Assembly: GCA_946800325.1 (NCBI GenBank)
Contig: OX326960.1
Coordinates: 50,401,355-50,465,354, forward strand
Reading direction: 5' to 3'
Source of the DNA: Luzula sylvatica
Taxonomy: Eukaryota > Streptophyta > Magnoliopsida > Poales > Juncaceae
DNA length: 64,000 bases
Below, one piece after another: positions 34,155-45,874 of the stretch. The number at the start of each line of letters is the position of its first letter. The first letter of the stretch is position 1. Made by a program: the position numbers and the translations under genes. The notes under the pieces are model-generated. The model saw only the letters and a list, made by a program, of their open reading frames with translations, was not told the origin of the DNA and did not search any database.

Positions 34155-35930
34155 TATTCTTCACTTTCATTAGCATCTAACATGCTAATAATTTTTTCAT
34201 TGAGGTTTGTATTGATTTCAATTCCCGTTGAGGATAATATTTCTATTATTTCTTCTGGAGATGATAATTTTGTAGTATTTTCCAGGTTTAGTTCCTTTAT
34301 ATTGCTGTTATTATTTTTCTTTGATTTATTGTCTTTGATTTCTTTCTTTTTGAATTTCTTTGTATTTGACCAATTGTGCTTTTTGTACTGGAGAGGTATA
34401 TACTCCTATTTGTTTATTTAGAAGTCTTGTACTTCTTCTTTGATCTTCAATTTGAATATTTTTACCAATTTCCTTACACTTTTGTTCTGTTGAGTTTTGA
34501 GGTTTTTTATTTGTTTTATTTTATGTGAGTTTATTATCAATTAATTCCATCTGTGTGTTATTCTCAATTGTTAATTTTGTTGAAAAATAATCTTTTATTT
34601 TTTTTCTATCTGAATTTTGATTTTTCATTTAGTGGTTCCATTGAGGTTTCAAAATCTTGTGAATATTCCATATTTATATAATTTTCTTCTTTTTCTGTTA
34701 AATAATACTCATTATTTTTATGTGTAGTTAATTCTAGGTTGGAAGTTCCCATTTTACCCTCGAATGAAGCTTCCGTAATTTCTGGTATGATATTTGTTAT
34801 AGATGTTTTTTTTGTTTTATTCTGTTGAATTAAATTAGCATAGTTTGATATAATTATTAAATCTTTTTCTGTTAATTGAAATTTTAATGTTGTGTTTTTT
34901 ATATTAGCTTTATTGTTTAATAACTTCATACCATTTTTATTGGTTAATTCCATAAAAATTTCTTTAACAATAGGTATTTTTATTATTTTTTAAAATTTTT
35001 CTGATTCAATTAGGACCATATCATGACCATTTTGTAAATTAGATATTATTAATTTGTCTGAATTATTTTCATTTATTACTTTCTTATTTGAATTGTTGAA
35101 TGAATCATTTTCTGTTTTTTTCTTTACTCTCCATATTTGTATAATTTTTTTCTTTTTCTGCCAAATTTGCTTAGGTTTTTGTTTTTGAAATTTAGGGTTC
35201 TTTTCCAAATTATTAGTAATAATTTTATTTTTAATATTATTATTTTTTTGGGTTTTTTCCTGGTTAAAGTTTGTTAATATTTTCTCTTGAGAGTCATTAT
35301 GTGAGGAACTAGGTATATCCTTATTTTCCTTTACCAAGATTTAAAAAAAAAAATCATTTTCAAAAACATTTATTATTTCTGGTATAGGAGTATTAGGTAT
35401 ACTATTTATTGAAAGAGAAATATTTTGTATTATTTCATTTGGAATATATGATCCTACCCCAATTAAAAAACCTATTGATTTAATAATTTTAGAAATATCA
35501 TATGCATTACAATATTTTAATGGTAGATTAAATAGAGATATAGATTTGGTTAAATACTTTGTTTTATCTGAGTGCATAAATGTATTATTCATATAAACAT
35601 TGATTTCTTTTTTTCTGTTGTCTTGAATATTTCTTTCTGTTTATTTAGTTGATTTGTATGATTATATTTTTCAGGAAAATATGCTTTTTGAGGAAAGGAA
35701 TCATTTCTAGGAGCATTTTTAGGGGCTACTACTTCTGGAAAAACAGGTTTTGTTTGATTTTGAAAATTATTTTGAATTTTGGAGATATTTGTGTAACAAT
35801 TATTTTGAATGTGCCCTAATTTTAGACATCTAAAACACCTTATTGCTTCTCTACACTCTTCTCTAGTATGATTATTAGATAAACACCTATAACACTTTTG
35901 CAATTTTTTAACTTGATTATTAGGATTATA
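34155..35930 (-). pseudogene. LINE ORF1-like zinc-knuckle protein (copy A), broken
   Basis: Minus-strand pieces in order: 35589-35903 with two knuckles (CYRCLSNNHTREEC, CFRCLKLGHIQNNC); 35341-35592 (LFNLPLKYCNAYDISKIIKS); 34990-35337 with WQKKKKIIQIWRVKKKTEN; 34606-34953; and a tail ending LDANESEE at about 34155. At least three frame breaks separate them. The layout and the W-KKKKII-WRVK segment match copy B. ORF2 does not follow; LINE copy B starts instead. Confidence 0.65.
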
Positions 35931-35939
35931 TTTTGGTTT

Positions 35940-36450
35940 TTTTAAGAAATAAATCCAAGGATTGTTAGAGAAAAATTAAAGGAGAAGGTTTAGAAAACTT
36001 AGCGAATATTGAAGACAATGTAGCACTGGAGAGGGTAAAAATGGAGAGGTAAACTCCTGTCGATCTTCCTCTGCTCAAAGCCTCAATTTTCCTCCCTTGA
36101 ACTTCAATTAATCTCCTTTGATCTGGTTTGAAATCTTGGTTTTTCTTTCAGGTTTTGGATTTGGTCAAGTTGGTGAATGAATGGTTTCAGAGATTTAGAT
36201 GAGAGGTTTAGGTTTTTCAGAGAGGTTTCAGAAAGTTTTGCTTGATTTGAAGTGTAATTTAAGTGCCCTCCATGCTTGATTTTTGAGTTTTGATCACCTC
36301 AGGGAGGTGATCTCCTTGCCGGAGAGAACCTCCTTGCCTTCTTGATACTCTTTCTACCTACTAGAACTGCCTGAGAATGCTTTGTTTCAATCTTTTTTTA
36401 ACTTTATTGAGAATTCTTGATCTTCCTCAAAATCCGTGTGTGAACAAATA
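35940..36450 (-). other. probable 5' untranslated part of LINE copy A
   Basis: Not coding. It shares GGTTTAGAAAACTTAGC with the copy B leader (AGATTTAGAAAACTTAGCCG near 33757), supporting a LINE leader. The outer boundary is unclear. Confidence 0.4.
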
Positions 36451-36642
36451 CTGGAATTGAAATGATTAGAATTGAAAGTAAATGTCTCTTCTGTGTATAT
36501 GTGATGAAAATAATATCAATGCTCAAGTATTTTGTTTTGCCTTAAATTTTGCAAGAGTTTTGATTTGTTTTTTATATTATTATTATGATTATTATTATTC
36601 ACGATACGTAAGCATCTAGGTCAATTTAAATACTTGTTCATT

Positions 36643-37409
36643 CCATAGTAATTTTGCAAGAGTCGCCCGACTTGAGTCGGAGTCGGTGGTGGCCGATCCG
36701 ATTCCGGGCCGATTCCGCCATTTTTTCACCGCTCCACCATTTTTTCAGATCTGACGAACTTTGAAGAGACGAGAATATGATTTAGAGAAGGAAATACTGT
36801 GTTATTTTCACCGACGGGCCGACGGAATGATGGCCGTCGGAAAAGATCTTTTACGACGGGTTAAAGGAGCGACGGGCCGTCGGTGATTGCGTCGGGCCGT
36901 CGGAAAATATGGAATAGCGTCAGCCCGTCGCAGTAAGTGCTGAGCTGGCCCCGTCGCTGATAACATCTGTTGTGGTGAATTGATAAGGGTCGCTAGTTTA
37001 GGGGTCGCTAGTTTAGTAATGTTATATCTATGAAATATAATGTTATAATAAATGATTTTTCATAAAATGATTTAATAATGTTATTACTATAATCTTATGA
37101 AACATAATTATTTTTCATAGAAGAGCTTATGTTTTTCATAGAAGAGACAACTTTCTCTACTGACGATAATTTTTTTGTCGAGGTCATGCAACCGGCGCGT
37201 CATAGTTTTTGACACTAGTTTATTTTATGATGTATATTTTTAGTTCATTAAGTATTACTATATATAATATAATGTAAGTTGCATTTGTGTTATTTTTTTT
37301 AATTTTTTTTTAATTAATAAGACAATATTTTCACAAAATCCGACTTTCCGATCCGACTCGGGCGATTCCGAACCGACTCCGAGTCCGAGTCCGACTCTAA
37401 GAACTATGG
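36643..37409. mobile_element. MITE with CCATAGT..ACTATGG ends, 767 bp
   Basis: The left end CCATAGTAATTTTGCAAGAG, with GAGTCGGAGTCGG, pairs with the right CCGACTCCGAGTCCGAG and GACTCTAAGAACTATGG. TTCATT flanks both sides (36637-36642, 37410-37415). A CACTA-like segment sits inside. Confidence 0.75.
36795..36976. mobile_element. CACTA-like end nested in the MITE
   Basis: CGACGGGCCGTCGG-type units in both orientations, ending CTGATAACATCTGTTGTGGTG. Reversed, this begins CACCACAACAG, a CACTA-like terminus. The matching left end is not visible. Confidence 0.5.
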
Positions 37410-37619
37410 TTCATTCATCAATACAGTACAGATACAATTTAATATTAATACGCATCCAAAACACGTTGGGGACCAGTAAATACCCAGGTCTCAATGTCCC
37501 ACATCATACATATACAAATTCAAGCCTAATCATAACCCTAAACATATCAACCCCATTCCCGTGGTGAACTCAAGTTTCATTAAGAATTGAAACCAAGTAC
37601 ATTACTACTTCAGGAATTC

Positions 37620-38062
37620 TCAATTCACATTCGCCATTACAAATTCATTAACAAGTCCAAATTTGCCGCGACTCTCCATAACTTCCAACAGCTTAATTTG
37701 GAGGTCCTCACGAGTCTCTTTTGATCCATATCTTCATCTTTAGATTCTTTATCACGAATCTGCGAATAATTAGAAATGAAGATACAAATCAAAACAATAT
37801 ATCTTCATGGTAAAAATATTGAATTCTGCAATATTTACCATACCATATCAAAACCATTAAACTCCTGTAAAGCCTCAAGATTGCATCACTCTCCTAAATA
37901 TACAAATTAAATACAAATCAAAACATTCAATAAATACAGATAAGAGAAATAGTTTGGAGAATTACTTGATCAAATATTTGTTTATCATACCAGCCAATTA
38001 CATCGAGAATTTTAGGATTATCGTACTTCAACCTTGCAAGCCAGAATCTGCAAATCAAAATC
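37620..38062 (-). pseudogene. exon-like fragments of an unrecognised gene
   Basis: Minus-strand pieces bounded by splice-like sites: about 37965-38055 (FWLARLKYDNPKILDVIGWY, donor GTAATT after DKQIFDQ), about 37842-37893 (ESDAILRLYRSLMVLIWYG, donor GTAAAT) and 37620-37759 (one frame ends ESRGKFGLVNEFVMANVN, stop). The phases do not join into one clean frame. I do not recognise the protein. It could be a decayed gene or chance. Confidence 0.3.
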
Positions 38063-38195
38063 TTCAATGTAATTAATCAAAATAATGCTTGATGCAATTA
38101 ACCAAAATCAGAATGGTACTTGCAATTAATCAAAATGTTCAATGCAATTAATCAAAATACTTGATGTAATTAATCAAAATACTCAATGTATCATA
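38060..38195. repeat. ATTAATCAAAAT short tandem repeat
   Basis: About six irregular copies of GCAATTAATCAAAATACTTGAT-like text with period near 24 bp. Confidence 0.75.
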
Positions 38196-38324
38196 TACTG
38201 CATAATTTATCAAAATTGATAATTTCACAAGTAAGCAAACCAAAATTACAGAAGGTTATCCAGGATAAGTAAACAAAAAGAGTAATCTTGCAATTAAAAG
38301 ATGTTAATTACGTCTATCTTTTCA

Positions 38325-38425
38325 ATCCGGTGAGACCAGTTTTTTGGATCTGGTGAGATCTCTATTTCTTGATCTGGTGAGATCCATCTCACGATCTTCT
38401 CAAGTTGAGCTCACGATCTAGTGAG

Positions 38426-38455
<30 letters not shown>
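38325..38455. repeat. GATCTGGTGAGATC repeats and a CT tract
   Basis: Four or five variants of ATCTGGTGAGATC, followed by (CT)n at 38430-38455. Confidence 0.75.
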
Positions 38456-38459
<4 letters not shown>

Positions 38460-38540
38460 GTGCTCCCGTTCTGGTTAGATTCATCTCTCTCACTCTCGTT
38501 TTTTTCTCTTTGTTTCTCCTTCTCTCTCTTATGCGATAAC

Positions 38541-39186
38541 CAGGCCCGGCCCATGCATTAGGCCATTGAAGCATGGGCTCAGGTCCAAAAAAAATTGGGG
38601 TCCAAAATTTTTATATTTTATCCAATAACCATTAACCCAATAACTAATTTTCTTTTATTATTTTTCTCAATAACCCACCAACCAAATATCCAATAACCCT
38701 AAACCCATAACCCATAACCCATAACCCAAACCCAACTCTTTCTATTCACTCTCTCTCTACTCTCTCTCTCTGCGCTGATGTGTGTTTTTCTCAGCTTCTG
38801 GACAGAATTTGCGAAGAAAAAAAAGGAGCTCGTGGGTGATTATTTTTCGAAAATTTGTTCATTATTTCGTGCTTTCAATCAAGGATAATAATAATGGAGC
38901 TTAATTATTGGTTATTGAGTGGATTTCAAGAGATTTGAGTGGGGATTTGAGAAGAATTTGGGTATTTTCGAGTTTGGAGCTAGTTATTGAAATTTCTCGG
39001 TGTTTTGGCGATTTTGGTGGGGATATCTTCGGTTTTCTTGTTAATCATTTTCCTATCATCTCAATATTGTATAATCTCTCTCTTTCTCAAACTAATTTTA
39101 CATTTGATAATTTTGAGCAAATTAATTAATTTGGGGTCAATTTTATTATTTGGCTTCGGGTATGGAAAATCGTTGGACCGGCCCTG
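38541..39186. mobile_element. hAT-type non-autonomous transposon, 646 bp
   Basis: The ends CAGGCCCGGCCC and GGACCGGCCCTG are inverted, and the exact 8-bp duplication GCGATAAC flanks it (38533-38540, 39187-39194). The interior holds a telomere-like CCATAACCC run (38690-38730). No transposase. Confidence 0.92.
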
Positions 39187-39194
39187 GCGATAAC

Positions 39195-39429
39195 TAGGGT
39201 TTATTTTTGTAAAGGATGAATTTTTGAATGAATTGGTCTAAGTGACATGGCACGCTGATAGATGCCACATCAGATTCGGAGAAAAAAGTGGGAAAATAGT
39301 TATGGTTCCTATCTGGAAGAAATGAGGCATGACCACTGAAATGAGGGTGACTTATCCAGATAAGAGATAATCCCCAAGTTAAAATGGGTCATGGAAAGAT
39401 TTCGGCCTGAAAAAATATATAAAGAATTA
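39195..39429. other. spacer, nothing recognised
   Basis: AT-rich sequence between the hAT element and the next MITE, without frames or repeats. Confidence 0.4.
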
Positions 39430-39673
39430 GGGGAGTTCTATCAGATACTCTTTCAAAAGGATATTTTGGGTATTTAGAAGGGTGTATCATAAATTTTTTT
39501 CTTTTTATAGATATTTTTTTTCCATGAACAATTCAAATTTCCTATTTAGCATATCATTTATTAATAAATATACTTGAAAAAATACTTTAAATACTCATTA
39601 ATTAATAATTACACAAAATATCCGTGAAAATGAATGTATCATAAGCAAAAAGGGGTGTATTATAGAACTCCCC
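39430..39673. mobile_element. Mutator-type MITE, 244 bp
   Basis: The ends GGGGAGTTCTATCAGATAC and ..GTATTATAGAACTCCCC are inverted repeats. The exact 9-bp duplication AAAGAATTA flanks it (39421-39429, 39674-39682). Confidence 0.93.
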
Positions 39674-39682
39674 AAAGAATTA

Positions 39683-40538
39683 TACATTTGTTGTTTGGTT
39701 ATTCTTTTAAGAAAAATTAAGACAAACAATAAAATTCATATTTCATGTTTATTTTCAAGACAAAAAATAGTAAAATACACACTAATCACTAATCAATGAA
39801 GAGAGAGAATATGCTTAGCAAAATCTAAAAATTACTAGAATTTTTTTTATGTTTTTGATAAGTTTTTGTTTTTACAAAATTTACATACCTATTTACTAGA
39901 AATTCCTAACCAAAAATTACCCTAAAAATTATTAAAAAAAAAATCATCTAAACATGTCGTTCTAATATTTGATATATTTTTCCTAACCTACAATAAATTC
40001 ATAATTCCTTGCAAGCGTTTAGTCTAGGATAGGATAGGAAACAAAATATTTAGGTTACATGATCATAATATCTCCGTGACGTGCGCGCTTGATGTATACT
40101 TTGCCGCACTATTTTTATTTTTATTTTTGGAGCGTGACAGTATACTTCAAATATATTGAAAAAAGTTATATAATATTTAAATAAAGGGTATGGTCACTAT
40201 TAATATATATAGAATGGCCATATACGATTTTGTTTCCAAGGAAGTTCTAAATTGGTATATGTTATTGTAACAAATATTTAATCGAGGTGAAAAATAATGA
40301 AATAAAAGGATCTAATAAAAAATTGGAGAATTTATTTAATAATAAACTCCCGAGTAAAATCTGATGGTAATTAAATTTATCAGAATTGTTGTTAAAAAAA
40401 AGAACTCAAATTTCTAATATTTGAGATAACATTGATTTTTTTCTTTTCTTTTTCAAATAACTACTAAATTTAAAATGTAAACTCAAAGTGATATATCTAA
40501 ATTCTCTCTAACTCTATAGGTCGAAATTGTAATACAAA
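39683..40538. other. 3' flank of the methyltransferase gene
   Basis: AT-rich, no recognised feature. It should contain the poly(A) signal of the minus-strand gene. Confidence 0.4.
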
Positions 40539-41149
40539 CTACTTTTTAACTCCACATAAACAAGCCCATCCATCCATTTCTGTCATCGATACATTATCCA
40601 AATATTTCGAATAAATTTCTTCTATTTCTTTAACCTGCAATTATACAAAATTTATTACTTGATATTGTACAATTAATTAATTAATTTGAGTGCAATTAAT
40701 TAATTAATTTGAGTGCAATTAATTAATTAATTAATTACCTGCTCGGTTAAAATTCCAGATAAGCCAAAAATGGATCCGGTTTTTCCATATGAAATAATAT
40801 CTCCAGCGAGATAAATTAACGGGTTCAAAAGTATGTTTGCTATTACAACATCGAAATTCCCTTTTCTCGATTCCAAATCTTGTTTATCTTGATTCGAAAC
40901 CAAATTTATACTTATGTATAAATTTAGGAAAATTTCCTTTCTCAGGCATTGCCACGTGGCAGTGCTTCACATTTTTTTTTCAGATTTTTTGTGGCTTGGT
41001 TCGTGCATCTTTTGTGTTGTTGGTATGAATATATAACATACAATTCGGCTGCAATTGTTTCCCGTGCACCAAGAAGGATATAAGCCATGTCAGCCTCACG
41101 GTCCACATAGCATCAAGTCTATTCAAATTATACTTGAGTAAAATTATAT

Positions 41150-41182
41150 ATTGCTCTTTTCTCTCTCTCCTCTCATTTCTCG

Positions 41183-41222
<40 letters not shown>

Positions 41223-41460
41223 CGCTTCTCTTATTTGGCACGACGCGAAAGAAAAAAAAGCGAAAAGCCTAGAAGACGCGCGGGTTATGGCGAAATCGTG
41301 GCGGCGAGAGCAAATAACGACGTCGTCCGCGTTTTTCGCGAGCCTTTCTTCTCATTTTGGCGGGCCGAGCCAATAAGAAGCAAGTGTCCAAACCCTAGCG
41401 ACAACAAACGGTCGCCATGGAGACGTTAGGCTCTGGGGATGGAGAGGGCAGCGAAATGTT
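41150..41460 (+). other. CT tract and GC-rich promoter-like capture inside the Helitron
   Basis: (CT)n at 41190-41220 precedes CG-rich sequence with TTTTGGCGGGCC (about 41356, like an E2F site) and GTCGCCATGG (about 41412). It looks like a promoter and 5' leader captured from a gene, but the source gene is not recognised. Confidence 0.35.
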
Positions 41461-41639
41461 ACCTTTTAGATCCAGTTTTGTAATTAGAGGATGATGAATT
41501 CCTCGCAAAGAAGAAAGTGCGGAAACCCAAGCGACACCAAAAGGCTCGCCAAGGAGACAGTTCCTGTCACCTGATTTTAGATTTTTTCTTCTCTTCAAAC
41601 CGCCGCGACTCACGAAATCCATCGCGATGAACAATGTTG

Positions 41640-43160
41640 TGGTCAGTTCCTGTCGCCTGATTTCAAAAGTCTTCGCAAGTGCCAAGGTCGCCAAATCAAG
41701 CCTTCACGAGTTAATTTGAATCACTTTGTCTTCTACTCTAAAGGTTCGAGTTCTCAATTCTCCACATATTTTCATAATTTAGGGTTTATTAATGCATAAT
41801 TGCACAATTTAAGCTTTATTTAATGTACATAAGTTCATAAATCCACTGAATTATCTCCTAAAATTTTTTCTCCAGTATGATTTCTAATCTTTTGCATTGT
41901 CCTATTTTGTAAGGTTTATTTACGATATTTCTTGATTTTTCAGGGGTATTTCTGATATTTGGGTTTCCAATTTGTAGGAATTGTTTTATGATTATGAGAT
42001 GGGACGAGAGCCGATGCAGTCAGATCCTGTCGCCTGATTTCAAAAGTCATCGCAAGTACCAAGGTCGCCAAATCAAACCTTCGCGGGTTAATTTCAATCA
42101 CCTTGTCTTCTACTCTCAAGGTTCGAGTTCTCAATTCTCCACATATTTTGATAATTTAGGGTTTATTGATGCATAATTGCACAATTTAGGGTTTAATTAA
42201 TCTACATAAGTTTATAAATCCTCTGAATCATCTCCTAAAAACTTTTCTCAAGTATGATTTGTAATCTTTTTTCGTGTCCTGTTTTGTAAGGTTTATTTGC
42301 GACATTTCTTGACTTTTCAGGGGTATTTTTGATATTTGGGTTTTCGATTTGTAGGAATTGTTTTATGATTATGAGAGGGGAGGAGAGCCGATGCATTTTA
42401 AAGAAGCATTTCTTTACGGTCGAGCACTCGAAGGAATTACTATCTCTGTGGTGGGTTTATTTGTAAATTCTTTTTCTTTTTAGGGTTGAATTGTAAATTT
42501 GCTTTTTGAATTTTTTAATCTGTTTATTCTCGCAGATTTTGAATCTCAAAATGATGAACAAGCAGCTTTTCTCTTGGAAATTTTCGGGCAAGTTGCTTTT
42601 GTTGATTCTAAATTTCAAAATTGACATTTTTTCTTGGCAATTAAAGTAGTTTTTTGCCATTATTTCAGAATTTGTCTATATGCAGAGAAGGTTTATTTGC
42701 GATATTTCTTGATTTTTCAGGGGTATTTTTGATATCTGGGTTTTCAATTTGTAAGAATTGTTTTATGATGATGTGAGAGGAGGAGAACCGATGCATTTTA
42801 AAGAAGTACTTCTTTATAGTCGAGCACTCGAAGGAGTTACTATCTATGTAGTGGGTTTATTTGTAAATTCTTTTTCTTTTTAGGGTTGAATTTGTAAATT
42901 TGCTTTCTCAATTTTTGAATCTGTTTATTCTTGCAGATTTTGGAAGCTCCAAATGATGAAGAAGTTGCTTTTCTCTTGGAAATTTTCGGGCAAGTTGTTT
43001 TTGTTCATTCTGAATTTCAAAATTTAGCTTTTTCCCTTGGAAATTAAAGGACAGTAGGTCTGTTTGTGATATTTCTTGGTTTTTCAGGTATATTTTTGAT
43101 ATTTGGGTTTTCAATTTGTAGGAATTGCTTTATGATATGATGAGAGGGGCGGAGAGCCAA
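41640..43160 (+). repeat. tandem units of about 377-400 bp inside the Helitron
   Basis: 41651 and 42028 start near-identical units (CTGTCGCCTGATTTCAAAAG), period 377. The segment around TCTTGATTTTTCAGGGGTAT occurs four times (about 41930, 42307, 42705, 43078). A sub-block with TTTTAAAGAAG..CTTCTTTA and GAGCACTCGAAGGA occurs in the later units. Confidence 0.85.
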
Positions 43161-43195
43161 TGCATTTTAAAGAAGTACTTCTTTACAGTTGCCGT

Positions 43196-44020
43196 GTTCT
43201 CTCTTGAGTGCGAGTAGGCGGTGTCGTGCCTCTTTTTCTGGTCCCATTTCGGATTCGGAGTAGGCGGTGTCGCGCCTCCCTCCCTCTGGTCCCGTCTGCC
43301 ATTTTGAGTAGGCGGTGTCGTGCCTCTTTTTCTGGTCCCGTTTCGGATTTGGAGTAGGCAGTGTCGCGCCTCTCTCTCTCTGGTCCCGTCTGCCATTTTG
43401 AGTAGGCGGTGTCGTGCCTCTCTTTGGTCATGTTTCCGATTTCGAGTAGGCGGTGTCGCGCCTCTCTTTGGTCATGTTTTCGATTTAGAGTAGGGTGTCG
43501 CGCCACTCTTTGGTCCCATTTCCGTTTTCGAGTAGGCGGTGTCGCGCCTCTCTTTGGTCCCGTTTCGGATTTGGAGTAGGCGGTGTCGTGCATCTCTTTG
43601 GTCCCATTTCCGTTTTCGAGTAGGCGGTGTCGCGCCTCTCTTTGGTCCCGTTTCCGATTTGGAGTAGGCGGTGTCGCGCCTCTCTTTTGTCCCGTTTCCG
43701 ATTTAGAGTAGGCGGTGTCTCGCATCTCTCTTTGGTCCCGTTTCGGATTTGGAGTAGGCGGTGTCGTGCCTCTCTTTGGTCCCGTTTCCGATTTCGAGTA
43801 GGCGGTGCCGAGTAGGCGGCGTCGCGCCTCTCTTTGGTCCCGTTTCGGATTTGGAGTAGGCGGTGTCGCGCCTCTCTTTGGTCCCGTTTCGGATTTGGAG
43901 TAGGCGGTGCCGCGCCTCTCTTTGGTCCCGTTTCCGATTTGGAGTAGGCGGTGTCGCGCCTCTCTTTGGTCCCGTTTCCGATTTCGATTAGGCGGTGTCG
44001 CGCCTCTCTTTGGTCCCAAC
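43196..44020 (+). repeat. 44-bp minisatellite, about 18 copies
   Basis: The unit is close to GAGTAGGCGGTGTCGCGCC plus TCTCTTTGGTCCCGTTTC plus GGATTTG. No stop codon occurs in any of its three antisense frames, and 44 is not a multiple of 3. The minus strand therefore stays open for about 300 codons as a cycling peptide. I regard this as non-coding. Confidence 0.93.
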
Positions 44021-44099
44021 TCGATCGATGATGATCTTCCCCCAAAATATGAAGAAAACATATCTGACAATATATACAACAAACGGGGAAATCTAAGAT

Positions 44100-44815
44100 C
44101 AATGAAAAAACATGAAACAAATTGTCACGATAATTCGATAATTGTAATCCATTTAATTATTTCGAAATTGTAATTCAAATTTGTAATCATATCGCAAGTT
44201 CTATATGACATGACACAAATGTATTCATGAATGACAAATACCATGATGAATACTATGTTTGAAACAAATTGTCACGATAATTCGATAATAGTAATTCATG
44301 TAATTATTTGGAAATTGTAATTGTAATTTGTAATTATATCGCAAGATTTATATGACATGACACAAATGCATTCATGAATAACAAATTCCATGGCGAATAC
44401 TATGTTGGAAACAAATTGTCACGATAATTCGATAATAGTAATCCATTTAATTATTTTGAAATTGTAATTCAAATTTGTAATTATATTGCAAGCTCTATAT
44501 GACATGACATAAATGCATCATTCATCAATAACAAATACCAAGGCGAAAACTGTGTTCGAAACAAATTGTCACGATAATTCGATGATAGTAATCCATGTAA
44601 TTATTTTGAAATTGTAATTCAAAATTGTAATCATGACATGCCACAAATGCATTCATGAATAATAAATACCATGACGAATACTATGTTGGAAACAAATTGT
44701 CAAGATAATTCGATAATAGTAATCCATCTAATTATTTTGAAATTGTAATTCAAATTTGTAATTATATCGCATTCTTGAATTACAAATATCATGATGAATA
44801 TTATGTTCGAAACAA
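44100..44815 (+). repeat. 147-bp tandem repeat, five copies
   Basis: AAATTGTCACGATAATTCG recurs at about 44120, 44267, 44414, 44564 and 44695, each followed by GTAATCCATTTAATTATTT and ATGACATGACACAAATGCAT. Confidence 0.9.
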
Positions 44816-45870
44816 CGACCAATCAATTGTAATTGTTTTCTGTTTTTATTTCTTATGTAATTTTTGCACTCATGAGCCTATCAAATTTCAAATGCTAAAA
44901 GGTTTTTTTAGATGCTTGGCATGACAGAATCAATTGTATAATTTTCTATCTTGAATAAAGTATGTGTGAAACGTATACAGAAAATATAAGCACGATCAGA
45001 TGGACACATATTTCAATGTAGCATAAAAATACTCAGTACTAAACACGTGTATAATTTTCAATTACTAATGCAAATATAAAACACGAACAAATACACAAAT
45101 ACCAAATAGATAGAAATATCCATACTGATATCAATTTTAACATAAACTATGCACCATGATTAGAAATAAGAAACACAATTGCACGTGAAATTGCAAACAC
45201 AAATGTAAAAATAAAATAGACGCACAAATGCGAACATCACACATCATTACGAAACACGAACATGAAAGAATACAAGCACGAAAAAAAATGTAAATACAAA
45301 AACAAACATGAAAATATTATCCAACTACAAACCTCAAATCATAAACCAATATTGATATCGATCTCAATTCAAAATAAGTAATAAGATGACCAAAATTCAA
45401 ACACAGTTACACAGAAAAACAAAAAAACCATGTAAAACAAAAATACATATATGCGTGTCAAATAAAAATAAAAATGTCAACACGAAATACAACCATCAAA
45501 TAAAAGTACCAACCAAACATACGAGCATGAAATGACATAAGCACGATTACAAGAATACATATTACAATATGTTGTACACATACTCAATACTAAACACGTA
45601 TAGAAATTCGAATTACTAACACGAACACAAAACATGCACAGATGAACGAAAACCAAAAAGAAAGAAATACCCGTACAAATATCCATTTTAACATGAACTA
45701 CGCTTCATGATTAAAAAGACATAAACACAATTGCTTGTAAAATTTCAAACACAAATGTATAGATCAAATAGAAGCAAAGGACGCGAACATCAAACATCAT
45801 TACGAAACACAAATATAAAATATTGAATACAAATACAAGCATGAAACCAAAAACAAAAAAAACACGGCAT
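44816..45870 (+). other. A-rich Helitron interior
   Basis: Loose repetition of AAACACGAACAT/AAATACAAA text with pairs such as CAATACTAAACACGTATA (45040 and 45585). No gene seen. Confidence 0.5.
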
Positions 45871-45874
45871 ACAT

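Noticed and set aside
38690..38730. Interstitial telom­ere array
   Set aside because: A few irregular CCATAACCC copies inside a hAT element, not a true TTTAGGG array.
41134..41429. Serine/leucine-rich frame near the (CT)n tract
   Set aside because: Driven by the microsatellite; inside a Helitron, no conserved motif.
43183..44082. 299-codon antisense frame as a protein gene
   Set aside because: It arises from a stop-free 44-bp tandem repeat in all three antisense frames; no start context, promoter or non-repetitive part.
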